Part shown: piece by piece, positions 43,733-51,926 of the stretch
Layout of the letters: the number at the start of each line of letters is the position of its first letter
How positions within the stretch are numbered: position 1 is the first letter of the stretch
Assembly: GCF_002884495.1 (NCBI RefSeq)
Contig: NZ_KZ614145.1
Coordinates: 744,001 to 808,000 of the forward strand
DNA: 64,000 bases
Source: Rummeliibacillus pycnus
GTDB lineage: Bacteria; Bacillota; Bacilli; Bacillales_A; Planococcaceae
Reading direction: 5' to 3'
The notes under the pieces: generated by a model
The model's input: only the letters and a program-made list of their open reading frames with translations
Databases searched by the model: none
What the model was told of the DNA's origin: nothing
Made by a program: the position numbers and the translations under genes

Positions 43733-43786
43733 TCATTCCAAGTAAATGAAAATGAAAATAAAGATCCAAACCACATCCAAAAAGTG
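43733..43786 (-). pseudogene. 3' remnant of qoxC (oxidase subunit III)
   Basis: Just upstream of qoxD and in another frame the minus strand reads HFLDVVWIFIFIFIYLE then TGA. This is the characteristic last helix of haem-copper oxidase subunit III (Y-W-H-F-L-D-V-V-W-I-F). The codon before HFL is TAG where Trp (TGG) is expected. Nothing recognisable lies further upstream. Confidence 0.7.
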
Positions 43787-43890
43787 CTATTAAAGAAGGG
43801 GAATAGATATTCATATTTTTCAACTAGAAAAGCATTATGAAATTGATTCAAATAACAGAAAATTAAATAAATAATATTTACACCTATAAA

Positions 43891-43927
43891 TTAATCAGTT
43901 ATACTGATAATCAGATAAACTGATTAA
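43891..43927 (+). promoter_or_regulatory. Nested palindromic operator of the MarR-rhodanese pair
   Basis: Outer arms TTAATCAGTT and AACTGATTAA and an inner CTGAT-A-ATCAG share the same centre (43909). It overlaps the expected promoter, 19 bp before the marR start. Four ATCAG half-sites suggest binding by two MarR dimers. Confidence 0.75.
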
Positions 43928-43945
43928 TTATTAGGAGGTGATTAA

Positions 43946-44383
43946 ATGAGTAAACTTTTTGAATCTTATGGATTCCTCACAGGAAAAATCGTTCAGTTAA
44001 TAGAGGAAGATTTTATCGAAAAGTTAAAATCGTTTGATATTGATGCTAGACAGTATGGCATGTTAGTAAAAGTGTTCGAAAGTCCGAATATGTCTCAAAT
44101 ACAGATTGCAGAAGAGTTAAAAATAGATCGTACAACAATGGCTGAACGAGCAGAACAGTTGGAATCATTAAATTACATTACTCGAGTTAAAAATCCCCAA
44201 GATAAAAGAACATATTGTCTTAACATTACAAAACAGGGGATAGAGCTAGTAGAAAGTTATTGGAAACTATTAAAACAATCTGAAAGCAAAATTTTATCTC
44301 CATTAAGTGATGAAGAAAAAGAAATCTTTAAAAATTACTTGTTGAAAATTTATAATACGTGGAAGGGGAATACTAATGAGTAA
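43946..44383 (+). CDS. MarR-family transcriptional regulator
   Basis: This 145-residue winged-helix protein has recognition helix region MSQIQIAEELKIDRTTMAER and the wing with the MarR signature KNPQDKRTYCLNITKQGIEL (D-x-R). AGGAGGTGATTAA ribosome site. It lies directly after a nested palindrome, so it likely represses itself and the rhodanese gene, with which it overlaps by eight bases. One cysteine in the wing could be redox-sensitive (inference). Confidence 0.88.
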   Translation: MSKLFESYGFLTGKIVQLIEEDFIEKLKSFDIDARQYGMLVKVFESPNMSQIQIAEELKIDRTTMAERAEQLESLNYITRVKNPQDKRTYCLNITKQGIELVESYWKLLKQSESKILSPLSDEEKEIFKNYLLKIYNTWKGNTNE

Positions 44384-44756
44384 AATGGAATATTTTAAAA
44401 ATCGCATTGAATCAACATTCAGCCCCATGGACTACCTACAAGCCAAAAAAACAAATCCTGATAACTATATTCTGATTGATGTTAGAAATGGTACCCCAGA
44501 ACTTAAAAAGGAAAAAATCAATGGTGCAATAGAAATCCCTCAATCTGAATTATTAAATCATTTATCAGAAATACCTAAAGATAAGGAGATAATTGTTTAT
44601 TGTTGGGATGTTTGGTGTAACACAGCAGCAAAAGTTGCCATTGTACTTTTAGAACATGGATTTTCAGTAAAAGAATTAAGTGGAGGAATTGCATCTTGGA
44701 AGACAATGAACCTACCAACGACTTCTTTACTGGGTTTTAATGAATGTGGATGTTAA
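44376..44756 (+). CDS. Rhodanese-like domain protein
   Basis: This 126-residue single-domain rhodanese contains YILIDVRNG (CH2A), the active-site loop VYCWDVWCN with the catalytic cysteine, and KELSGGIASWKTMNLPT. It ends with a C-G-C tail (NECGC), a possible extra thiol or metal site. Rhodaneses carry persulfide sulfur. Pairing with a MarR gene under one palindrome suggests a response to reactive sulfur or electrophiles (inference). Confidence 0.85.
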   Translation: MSKMEYFKNRIESTFSPMDYLQAKKTNPDNYILIDVRNGTPELKKEKINGAIEIPQSELLNHLSEIPKDKEIIVYCWDVWCNTAAKVAIVLLEHGFSVKELSGGIASWKTMNLPTTSLLGFNECGC

Positions 44757-44968
44757 AGAGTAATTAAATTAATGCCGTCATTATCGTAACGAGTTCGATT
44801 TTGAAGTAGAAAAATTAAATTAACTAACAAAAAAATGTTGCCAATCTAATTTTAGAGGTAAATGATAATGCGACTAATACATTCATACAACACATTCAGA
44901 GAAGACTAACTATTTTGGAAAGACCTTTGACTACTGACCATGGTGATGGAAAAAGTTATATTATCTGT
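44757..44968 (+). other. Intergenic stretch with a short protein-like open frame
   Basis: From 44828 to a TGA at 44975 the plus strand is open and reads NLILEVNDNATNTFIQHIQR and RLTILERPLTTDHGDGKSYI. It lacks a start codon and I do not recognise it. It may be the tail of a lost gene, since a proper terminator overlaps its stop. Confidence 0.35.
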
Positions 44969-44996
44969 AAAAGCTGAAGAAATCTTCAGCTTTTTT
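44969..44996 (+). terminator. Rho-independent terminator
   Basis: AAAAGCTGAAG pairs with CTTCAGCTTTT around a 4-base loop, followed by Ts. Confidence 0.85.
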
Positions 44997-45070
44997 CTAT
45001 GTTAAGAATGCGTGCTCTAATTAAAGTAGAATTATTAAATTTTTAAGTGAATAAATTGTTTAGGGAAATA

Positions 45071-45526
45071 ATGTTTAATGAACCTTTTTTTGATAAACAC
45101 GATGAACCTCTGAAAAGCGATGCGAATCCTTTTATGATTTATATCATCTTTGATGGAATAATTTTTGTTGCAATAGCATTCATATCTTTTTCAATGTATA
45201 AATTATTCAAACAACAAAAACGTAAAGTAAATTCTTTCAGGAAAATCGTTAATGTATTGTTTTTGCTTGTATTTAATTTCTTACTACCACTTTTAATATT
45301 GTATGATGTTACTATAGTGGTACCATTATCAACAGTAACATTATTTGTTCCCGGTATTGGGCATGCTTTGTTTATCATCTCAATATTGCTAATCATTATT
45401 GGTGTAATTAAGATTGGTAAACTAATACGGAATAGGCTGATCGTAAATAAAAGCTTAAAAGAAAATAAGAGAGTAATTGACATTATTGAAACTAATCATA
45501 AGTTAAAGGATAAATTCACTAGTTGA
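45071..45526 (+). CDS. Membrane protein of unknown function (possibly a truncated serine hydrolase C-terminus)
   Basis: This 151-residue protein has three to four membrane helices (MIYIIFDGIIFVAIAFISFS; LLVFNFLLPLLILYDVTIVV; GHALFIISILLIIIGVIKIG) and a charged tail. AGGGAAATA precedes ATG 45071; a GTG at 45047 has no ribosome site. The layout resembles the C-terminal membrane part of large Bacillus beta-lactamase-related serine hydrolases, so it could be what is left of one. It overlaps an open frame that leads into the YitT gene. Confidence 0.5.
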   Translation: MFNEPFFDKHDEPLKSDANPFMIYIIFDGIIFVAIAFISFSMYKLFKQQKRKVNSFRKIVNVLFLLVFNFLLPLLILYDVTIVVPLSTVTLFVPGIGHALFIISILLIIIGVIKIGKLIRNRLIVNKSLKENKRVIDIIETNHKLKDKFTS

Positions 45527-45562
45527 AAAGTAAGAAGAAAATTATTCTTGTAACTATAAAGG

Positions 45563-45597
45563 GCGTTAATCCAAAGAAGGATTACCGCTTTTTTTAT
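45563..45597 (+). terminator. Terminator
   Basis: GCGTTAATCC pairs (one mismatch) with GGATTACCGC around AAAGAA, then seven Ts. It closes the preceding membrane protein gene. Confidence 0.75.
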
Positions 45598-45714
45598 TTT
45601 CGAAGTATTCTTGATTATGATTTAGTTGTAGACCAATTTTGTATTTCAATTAAAACATGTTCTGTTCTATTTTTTCATAACATGAAATATGTGTTGTCCT
45701 TAGAGGGGGTTTAT

Positions 45715-46293
45715 ATGTATTTCCTAAAGAAAGGCTCGATCATTATTATTGGAAGTATTTTTTTATCTCTTGGAATAAACCTGTTTTTAACGCCTTATAA
45801 GATACTCGATGGAGGAATTGTAGGGTTAGCACTAATTTTAAATTATCTCTACAATTTGAAAGTTGGTCTCATGATTATTATTTTGAGTATGCCGATTTTT
45901 ATCGTTGCATGGTTTAGATATAGAGCTTATTTCTATAATAGTTTACATGGATTACTTTTTTCTTCATTTATTATTGATTTGTTAAAACCCTTTCGTTCCT
46001 TCGTGCATATAAGCGCAATTTTCAGCTCTGTATTAGGAGGAATATTTGTTGGTATTGGTATTGGGTTAATGTTGCGATACCATACAAGTACTGGAGGGAC
46101 GGATCTAATTGCTCAATTCATCAGCGTAAAATCAGGCGTAAACGTAGGGATTGTTATTTTCTTAATTGATGTTACGGTTATCCTATTAGGAGGGGTATTA
46201 ATATCCGCAAATACTCTTTTATTATCTATTATTACACTACTAGTAGTAGGGATTACGACAAGTCTCATTACAAGGAAAATTGTGCATACCTAA
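45715..46293 (+). CDS. YitT-family membrane protein
   Basis: This 192-residue protein has about five helices with the YitT/DUF161 pattern: SIFLSLGINLFLTPYKILDG, GIVGLALILNYLYNLKVGL and GIGIGLMLRYHTSTGGTDLI. The usual C-terminal DUF2179 domain is absent, as in the short subfamily. I chose ATG 45715 behind AGAGGGGG; the frame is open to 45523 but that part spans a terminator. Function of the family is unknown. Confidence 0.8.
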   Translation: MYFLKKGSIIIIGSIFLSLGINLFLTPYKILDGGIVGLALILNYLYNLKVGLMIIILSMPIFIVAWFRYRAYFYNSLHGLLFSSFIIDLLKPFRSFVHISAIFSSVLGGIFVGIGIGLMLRYHTSTGGTDLIAQFISVKSGVNVGIVIFLIDVTVILLGGVLISANTLLLSIITLLVVGITTSLITRKIVHT

Positions 46294-46304
46294 TGACATC
46301 AAAA

Positions 46305-46331
46305 AAGCTAGTCTCAAAAATAGACTAGCTT
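46305..46331. terminator. Hairpin after the YitT gene
   Basis: AAGCTAGTCT pairs perfectly with AGACTAGCTT. The T-run is on the minus-strand side only, so plus-strand termination is uncertain. Confidence 0.5.
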
Positions 46332-46389
46332 CGACTATGAATACCAGCGACGAAGTAAGTTGTCGTATCTAATAGGGGGTTGAAAATTT

Positions 46390-46411
46390 ATCAATTGACT
46401 GGTAAACTGAT
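46390..46411 (+). promoter_or_regulatory. MarR operator 1 (mhqR-like gene)
   Basis: ATCAATTGA and AACTGAT arms around the centre form an imperfect palindrome 32 bp before the regulator start. It agrees with operator 2 (46901-46922) at 19 of 22 positions. Confidence 0.7.
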
Positions 46412-46443
46412 GATACTATATCCTATTCAAAGGGAAGATCAAA

Positions 46444-46887
46444 ATGGAAAAGAATACTCTTGGATCTCTTATCTGGATGCGTATGACCCGTTTTATAAAT
46501 CAGAGTAACCACTTGTCGAATGAATTTTTGAAACGATTTGATTTAACCGTTTCTCAATTCGATGTTATGGTTCAGATTTATACGTATCAGCCAATTACAC
46601 AAACTGAATTAGCTGAAAAGGTAACGGTTACTCAAGGTGGTATCTCTCGTATGTTAACACGACTTGAAAAAGAGGGATTGATTGAACGGAAGCAGGAATG
46701 GAAGATTAAAAAAATCTCACTAACAGAAAAAGGCGAGCGTGTTATAAAAAAGGCTCTTCCAGAACAGTTACAATTTCAGACTTCCTTTTTCACTGAGATT
46801 TTAGATGAAGAAGAAATAAAAGAACTTAATCGATTAATGACAAAAATTCTTAAACACAGTGTAGAAAAAAATTTACCGGATGTGTAA
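46444..46887 (+). CDS. MarR-family regulator, MhqR-like
   Basis: This 147-residue regulator has HTH helices [20 protein letters not shown] and a wing [20 protein letters not shown]. Its position before a ring-cleaving dioxygenase and a flavin oxidoreductase, with the same palindrome before each transcript, matches the MhqR regulon for quinone and diamide stress in Bacillus. GGGAAGATC ribosome site. MhqR itself lacks a conserved N-terminal sensing cysteine, and none is present here. Confidence 0.82.
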   Translation: MEKNTLGSLIWMRMTRFINQSNHLSNEFLKRFDLTVSQFDVMVQIYTYQPITQTELAEKVTVTQGGISRMLTRLEKEGLIERKQEWKIKKISLTEKGERVIKKALPEQLQFQTSFFTEILDEEEIKELNRLMTKILKHSVEKNLPDV

Positions 46888-46900
46888 ATTTTTTTAGGCA

Positions 46901-46922
46901 ATCAATTGACTAATCAACTGAT
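46901..46922 (+). promoter_or_regulatory. MarR operator 2 (dioxygenase promoter)
   Basis: ATCAATTGA-CTAA-TCAACTGAT, an imperfect palindrome 16 bp before the dioxygenase start, nearly identical to operator 1. Confidence 0.7.
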
Positions 46923-46938
46923 AACAGGAGTGATTTTT

Positions 46939-47871
46939 ATGAATGGGCATCATCATATATCCATGTTAACGAAAAATGGTAGAAAAAATAATCATTTTTA
47001 CCAAAATATTTTAGGGTTACGACGAGTGAAAAAAACAGTAAATCAGGATGATCCATCCATGTATCATTTATTTTATGGCGATGAAGTTGGTAGTCCGGGT
47101 TTAGATCTTACATTTTTTGAAATGCCGATTGCTGGACAGACGAAAAGAGGTACAAATGCGATCACTCAAATTGGTTTGTTTGTGCGGAATTATGATAGTT
47201 TACAATATTGGCATAATCGCTTTGAAGAATTAAATGTTAAACACAGTGAAATGACAAGTTATATGGGACAAGATGCTTTATTTTTTGAGGATCATGAAGG
47301 ATTACGAATGGTTCTTTTAAATTATGGGGAGTTAGAACTTCCTATTACTTGGCAACCTGTAACTACATCTAGTGTTCCTAAAGAGCATCAGATTTTTGCG
47401 ATGGGCACAATTGAACTAACTGTGCGTTACTTGAATCGAACAGTCAATCTATTAAAAGATTTATTTGGTTTTGTAATTGTGGAACAAGCAGGAGACTATG
47501 TTCGAATGCAACATATTAAAGGTCGACGTACAGGTGAAATTGTAGTAAGAGAGTTGGACGGACCTAGCGAAAAGCCAGGGAGAGGAAGCATTCATCACTT
47601 AGCATTAAGAGTAAAAGATCAAGATGAACTAAAGATGTGGAATGAAAAACTAATCGAATATGGCTTAACTACTTCTGGCATTGTGAATCGTTTTTACTTC
47701 CAAAGTGTATATGTTCGTGATGGAAACGGTATTTTATTTGAATTAGCAACGGATGGACCAGGCTTTACAGCAGATTCCTCAGTAGAAGAACTCGGACAAA
47801 AACTAGATTTACCGCCATTTTTAGAAGCTAAACGTGAAGCAATCGAAGGAAAGCTTGAACCACTTGATTAA
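46939..47871 (+). CDS. Ring-cleaving dioxygenase, MhqO/MhqE/MhqA type (VOC fold)
   Basis: This 310-residue protein is a double VOC module. The N-terminal unit starts MNGHHHISMLTKNGRKNNHF with the first metal histidine. The C-terminal unit has GSIHHLALRVKDQDE and a final glutamate in GNGILFELATDGPGF. MhqO-type dioxygenases open hydroquinone or catechol rings formed from quinones. I chose ATG 46939 behind CAGGAGTGA; the upstream frame overlaps the operator. Confidence 0.85.
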   Translation: MNGHHHISMLTKNGRKNNHFYQNILGLRRVKKTVNQDDPSMYHLFYGDEVGSPGLDLTFFEMPIAGQTKRGTNAITQIGLFVRNYDSLQYWHNRFEELNVKHSEMTSYMGQDALFFEDHEGLRMVLLNYGELELPITWQPVTTSSVPKEHQIFAMGTIELTVRYLNRTVNLLKDLFGFVIVEQAGDYVRMQHIKGRRTGEIVVRELDGPSEKPGRGSIHHLALRVKDQDELKMWNEKLIEYGLTTSGIVNRFYFQSVYVRDGNGILFELATDGPGFTADSSVEELGQKLDLPPFLEAKREAIEGKLEPLD

Positions 47872-47885
47872 GAGGAGAAGATCAT

Positions 47886-48941
47886 ATGGAAAATTATCGA
47901 ATTGATCCAGCAAAAGGAATGGAATTCGGATTATATTCATTGGGCGATCATGTGATGAATCCGATAAATGGAGAACATATCAGTGCAGAGCAACGTATTC
48001 AAGAATTAATCGAAGCAAGTAAATTAGCAGACGAAGCAGGTATAGATGTCTTTGCGGTTGGGGAAAGCCATCAACGGTATTTTACATCTCAAGGACACAC
48101 CGTTATTTTAGGTGCAATCGCTCAAACAACGAAGAATATTAAAATTGCCAGCTCTGCTACAGTTTTAAGCGTTGCAGATCCTGTTCGTGTATATGAGGAT
48201 TTTGCAACAATTGATTTAATTTCACATGGTAGAGCTGAAATTGTCGCAGGACGCGGTTCACGCGTTGGTGCATATGATCTACTAGGATACGATTTAAAAA
48301 ACTATGATGAATTATTTGAAGAAAAGCTAGACTTACTAATGCAACTAAATAAAGATCGTCATATTACATGGGAAGGCAAGTTCCGTTCACCATTAAAAAA
48401 TGCAGAAATTCTCCCTCAACCCAAATCAGGTTCTTTACCCATTTGGCGAGCAGTAGGTGGACCACCAGCAAGTGCTATTAAAGCGGGATATGCTGGTATT
48501 CCAATGATGCTTACTACACTAGGTGGACCTGCTGAAACATTTAAAGTGTCAGTAGATGCATATCGCGAGGCAGCTGAACGTAGTGGTTTTAATCCAGTTG
48601 ATTTACCACTAGCAACAGCATCATTATTTTATACAGCTGAAAACTCTCAAGATGCTGTAGAAGATATGTATCCTCATTTAAATGCGGGCATGCAGTTTAT
48701 ACGTGGTGCTGGTTATCCAAAATGGCAAGTAGAAGAAGGACCAGATCGTCATCAAGCTTTAATGGTAGGAAGCCCACAACAAATTATTGAAAAAATTCTT
48801 TATCAATATGAATTGTACGGACACCAACGCTTTATGGCACAAATTGATTTTGGAGGCGTACCATTTGATAAAATTACAAAAAACATCGAATTAATCGCAA
48901 CTGAAATACTGCCAGCTGTAAAAAAATATACGAAAGCATAA
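47886..48941 (+). CDS. LLM-class flavin-dependent oxidoreductase
   Basis: This 351-residue bacterial luciferase-like enzyme has blocks IDVFAVGESHQRYFTSQGHT, KIASSATVLSVADPVRVYED, GRAEIVAGRGSRVGAYDLLG and GPAETFKVSVDAYREAAERS. The family uses FMNH2 and oxygen to oxidise varied substrates. It follows the dioxygenase by 14 bp with AGAGGAGAAG as ribosome site, so both belong to the MarR-controlled transcript. The substrate is unknown; a role in aromatic or quinone stress follows from context. Confidence 0.87.
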   Translation: MENYRIDPAKGMEFGLYSLGDHVMNPINGEHISAEQRIQELIEASKLADEAGIDVFAVGESHQRYFTSQGHTVILGAIAQTTKNIKIASSATVLSVADPVRVYEDFATIDLISHGRAEIVAGRGSRVGAYDLLGYDLKNYDELFEEKLDLLMQLNKDRHITWEGKFRSPLKNAEILPQPKSGSLPIWRAVGGPPASAIKAGYAGIPMMLTTLGGPAETFKVSVDAYREAAERSGFNPVDLPLATASLFYTAENSQDAVEDMYPHLNAGMQFIRGAGYPKWQVEEGPDRHQALMVGSPQQIIEKILYQYELYGHQRFMAQIDFGGVPFDKITKNIELIATEILPAVKKYTKA

Positions 48942-48982
48942 AGCCTGTTTTTAAAGAGGTTGAGGCAAAAGTATTTTAGCTA

Positions 48983-49046
48983 AAAATCCGAACTATAATG
49001 TGAAATTCTATTTAAAATTTCACATTTGTTCGGATTTTCTTTTTAT
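48983..49046 (+). terminator. Terminator of the dioxygenase operon
   Basis: AAAATCCGAAC pairs with GTTCGGATTTT, with an inner AATGTGAAATT/AATTTCACATT stem, then CTTTTTATT. Confidence 0.9.
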
Positions 49047-49141
49047 TAGTATTCAATTGAATTCATTTCATATATAAAGAATTTGCACAAAAAGCACGAA
49101 CATTTCATATATATTTTTTCGTAACATACAGTTTTGTGTTC

Positions 49142-49388
49142 CGTTCCAGACGGCGCTTTCAAAGGGCTTGGCTTCAATCTCCTCGGGTCAACACGATGTT
49201 GATCACAAAGCCGTTGCCACAGGACGTGGCTTTCTTAGGTTTTGTTCCTTAAAAGATGTGCTCCTGCATCGCTTCGCTAGCTTCGTCGCAAGTTATTCAC
49301 GCAGGACATTGAACTTGCTTCCTCGAGTTAGCTCCACACGAAGAAAATGCGAATGCATTTTCGAGGAGTCGCCGTCCACCACTTCAAA
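49142..49388. repeat. GC-rich foldback element with internal insertion (copy 3)
   Basis: The left arm CCAGACGGCGCTTTCAAAGG and right arm GAGGAGTCGCCGTCCACCA are shared with copy 2 (36960-37067). About 130 extra bases are inserted, including TCAACACGATGTTGA and the stem AAAGCC...GGACGTGGCTTT. The open frame across it (about 95 codons) looks incidental. Confidence 0.75.
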
Positions 49389-49873
49389 CCATTCTAAATC
49401 ATGTTCATCATCGAATATTCGTATTTTCTCAAAGAAAGATGCTTTATGCAATTGATTCTATGAAGTTCAATCATTCGGCTTTAGGATTTATTTGAAGAAT
49501 TGAAAATGTAAAACGAACTTCAATTATATAAACTAAAGTTTGATTAAAAGTCCTGTGTTATAGCAGAATTTTTTTCTTGTTCCACAATCGGGGCAGATTA
49601 GGTCCTATCATGTGAATTCACACCAATTTTTTCGATTCCCTCTGTCATTGTATTTTGAGGATTATGAGTTCTATTTGAAAATAATATTACCCTAACTACC
49701 GTTGTTAAAGCACGCCTGTTATAACCAGATGCTAAGGTGGTAATATAGATTTTCCAGCTTTTGTGCCGAGTTGTTTCACTATAATTTTTTGTGGGTCTAG
49801 TATCTTCTCAATTTTTTGCTCTTTTTTGAATATTTTTATATCTGTACCGGAAAAACTTATTCCAATTTATACT
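49389..49873. other. Long intergenic stretch upstream of the purine permease leader
   Basis: No gene or recognisable remnant. It is AT-rich and lacks clear hairpins or T-box/aptamer motifs. Confidence 0.4.
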
Positions 49874-49902
49874 ATTGACGTTTTAAATTATACTTGTTAT
49901 CA
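49874..49902 (+). promoter_or_regulatory. Sigma-A promoter of the purine permease
   Basis: TTGACG (49874-49879), 17 bases, TATCAT (49897-49902), about 32 bp before the aptamer. Confidence 0.7.
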
Positions 49903-49934
49903 TTCTCCTATTGTTTTTAAAAAGAATAGATATA

Positions 49935-50003
49935 CCTTGTATAAATTCAAGAATACGGCTTGAAAGTCTCTACCAGCTACCAATAAATAGCTTGTCTACA
50001 AGG
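49935..50003 (+). promoter_or_regulatory. Purine riboswitch, guanine-type, with a variant J3/1
   Basis: P1 pairs CCTTGTA with TACAAGG. J1/2 TATAA, P2 TTCAAG/CTTGAA with loop AATACGG, J2/3 AGTCTCTACC, P3 AGCTA/TAGCT with loop CCAATAAA, then TGTCTAC. The specificity position before UA is C, as in guanine and hypoxanthine sensors. The base before it is U where A is usual. Confidence 0.88.
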
Positions 50004-50044
50004 AATGGGAAATTAATGATATTTTTATTCCGTTTTGTAGAAAA

Positions 50045-50078
50045 AACTTTGGCCAAATTGTGGTCAAAGTTTTTTTTA
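50045..50078 (+). terminator. Riboswitch terminator before the purine permease
   Basis: AACTTTGGCCA pairs with TGGTCAAAGTT (one G-U) and is followed by seven Ts. It ends about 17 bases before the first in-frame ATG. Confidence 0.9.
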
Positions 50079-50166
50079 TCAAGGGGAAAATAAAATGGAT
50101 TCGTTGGAAAACGAACCTCGGCATCATTCCTTTTCAATCTTTAATTCAGCAATAGGAGATTACAAC

Positions 50167-51462
50167 ATGAAAAACTTTTTTAAATTTGCAGAACGGAACA
50201 CTTCCTATAAGCAGGAAATACTAGCAGGGATCACAACTTTCTTATCTATCGCATATATATTAGTCGTCAATCCTCTTATTCTAAGCCAATCTGGTATGGA
50301 TCATGGGGCTGTATTTACTGCAACTGCACTTACTGCGATCATCGGAACACTTCTTATGGGGTTACTTGCTAACTTTCCAATCGCTATTGCACCTAGTATG
50401 GGATTGAATTCATTCTTCACTTTTTCTGTGTGTATTGGAATGGGTATTGACTGGCAAGTTACTTTAACTGGTGTTTTTGTTGCAGGAATCATTTTTACAC
50501 TATTAAGCTTATTTAAAATCCGAGAAAAAATTATTAATATTATTCCACTGGATCTAAAATATGCAATTGCTTCTGGAATTGGGTTCTTCATCACATTTAT
50601 CGGGTTGAAAAATGGTGGAATTATTATTGGCAATAAAGCTACATTTGTTTCTATTGGAGATTTAACTTCACCAATGACTCTACTAGCTATTATTGGTCTT
50701 ATGATTACGATCATTATGTTAGTACGTGGCATCCATGGCGGGATTTTCTATGGCATGGTCATTACAACGATTATTGGTATGATTTTTGGATTAATTGATG
50801 TTCCTTCATCAATTGTTGGCAGTATCCCAAGCATTAAACCAACATTTGGTGTGGTGTTTGGCCATTTAGATGATATTTTTACCCCAGAAACACTAACAGT
50901 TATTTTCACATTTTTAATTGTTGCCTTTTTTGATACAGCTGGTGCATTAATTGGGCTAACAAGCCAAGCAGGAATGATGAAAGATAATAAGATTCCGAAT
51001 ATCGGAAAAGGATTACTTGCCGATTCAACTGCTGGTGTAATTGGCGCTATTTTAGGTACATCAACACCTGCTACAAGTGTTGAATCTTCTGCTGGTATTG
51101 CTGTCGGAGGAAGAACAGGCTTTACGTCTGTCGTTATTGCTGCTTGCTTCGTAGTTGCTTTGTTCTTCTCACCAATTGTTAGCGTTATTTCAGTCGAGGT
51201 TACTTCAGCTGCATTGATTATTGTAGGTGCATTAATGGCAATGGAAATCCGTAAAATCAACTGGACGAAGTTAGAAATTGTCATTCCATCATTTTTAACA
51301 ATTATTATGATGCCTCTAACTTCTAGTGTGGCAATCGGGATTGGATTGGGTTTTGTTCTTTATCCAATCTGTTTAGTAGCACAAAATCGTTATAAAGAAA
51401 TCCATCCAATTATGTATGTGCTTTGTTTATTATTCATTTCATACTTTGCGTTTATCGTATAG
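50167..51462 (+). CDS. pbuG: NCS2-type purine permease (guanine/hypoxanthine, PbuG-like)
   Basis: This 431-residue transporter has about 12-14 helices in the AzgA-like NCS2 pattern: ILAGITTFLSIAYILVVNP, PIAIAPSMGLNSFFTFSV, VAFFDTAGALIGLTSQAGMM, TSTPATSVESSAGIAVGGRT. The start at 50167 has AGGAGATTACAAC and gives the usual MKNFFKFAERNTSYKQEI. An in-frame ATG at 50095 behind AAGGGG would add 24 residues unlike the family. The guanine-type riboswitch upstream supports the substrate. Confidence 0.9.
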   Translation: MKNFFKFAERNTSYKQEILAGITTFLSIAYILVVNPLILSQSGMDHGAVFTATALTAIIGTLLMGLLANFPIAIAPSMGLNSFFTFSVCIGMGIDWQVTLTGVFVAGIIFTLLSLFKIREKIINIIPLDLKYAIASGIGFFITFIGLKNGGIIIGNKATFVSIGDLTSPMTLLAIIGLMITIIMLVRGIHGGIFYGMVITTIIGMIFGLIDVPSSIVGSIPSIKPTFGVVFGHLDDIFTPETLTVIFTFLIVAFFDTAGALIGLTSQAGMMKDNKIPNIGKGLLADSTAGVIGAILGTSTPATSVESSAGIAVGGRTGFTSVVIAACFVVALFFSPIVSVISVEVTSAALIIVGALMAMEIRKINWTKLEIVIPSFLTIIMMPLTSSVAIGIGLGFVLYPICLVAQNRYKEIHPIMYVLCLLFISYFAFIV

Positions 51463-51595
51463 GAAAGAACATTAGAGACCTAGGAGAACACAGTTGCGAG
51501 TAGATAGAAAGCGACGCCTAAAGGAACATACACCATGAAAGAACGTAATGACCTTCATTCTCTTTGGGTAATTAAATTCATAGGATAAAACCATA

Positions 51596-51633
51596 AAAGA
51601 CATAGGTTAGTTCAGCTAATCTATGTCTTTATT
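51596..51633 (+). terminator. Terminator after the purine permease
   Basis: AAAGACATAGGTTAG pairs perfectly with CTAATCTATGTCTTT around TTCAG, followed by ATTACC. It is 130 bp after the stop; the bases between hold no gene. Confidence 0.8.
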
Positions 51634-51725
51634 ACCTCATAAATAACTTAGGAACCCTACTACAAGTAAGAGTATTGAATAATGCATTCTTCAACATGGG
51701 GCGCATTTCCAATCTCTTAGAGTAA

Positions 51726-51926
51726 TACAACATTGACAATTTAGAGAATTATAGGTATTATGATTCCTACCTTGAGGATGTTCGATCAGTAGAAAAAATA
51801 TTTTATGAACTTCGTGATCAGAAAGTTTCTTTTAAAGAGGCAATGGATGAGTGTAAAGCTAAATTAAAGAAATTAAAAGAAATCAGAAAAATGAAATGTT
51901 ATTTAACTACTGAGGGCGATTGCTAA
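51726..51926 (+). pseudogene. Orphan C-terminal gene fragment, unknown family
   Basis: A frame without a usable start reads YNIDNLENYRYYDSYLEDVR, SVEKIFYELRDQKVSFKEAM and DECKAKLKKLKEIRKMKCYL, ending at TAA 51924 directly in a terminator. Composition is plainly protein-like (charged, helical, Lys-rich tail). I take it as the tail of a lost gene; a real small gene with a rare start cannot be excluded. Confidence 0.4.

Noticed and set aside
49168-49455. Frame of 95 codons in the GC-rich repeat
   Set aside because: Lies within a foldback repeat; Ser/Arg-rich composition typical of shadow translation.
50748-51284. Minus-strand frame of 178 codons
   Set aside because: Antisense of the purine permease; low-complexity composition, no ribosome site.
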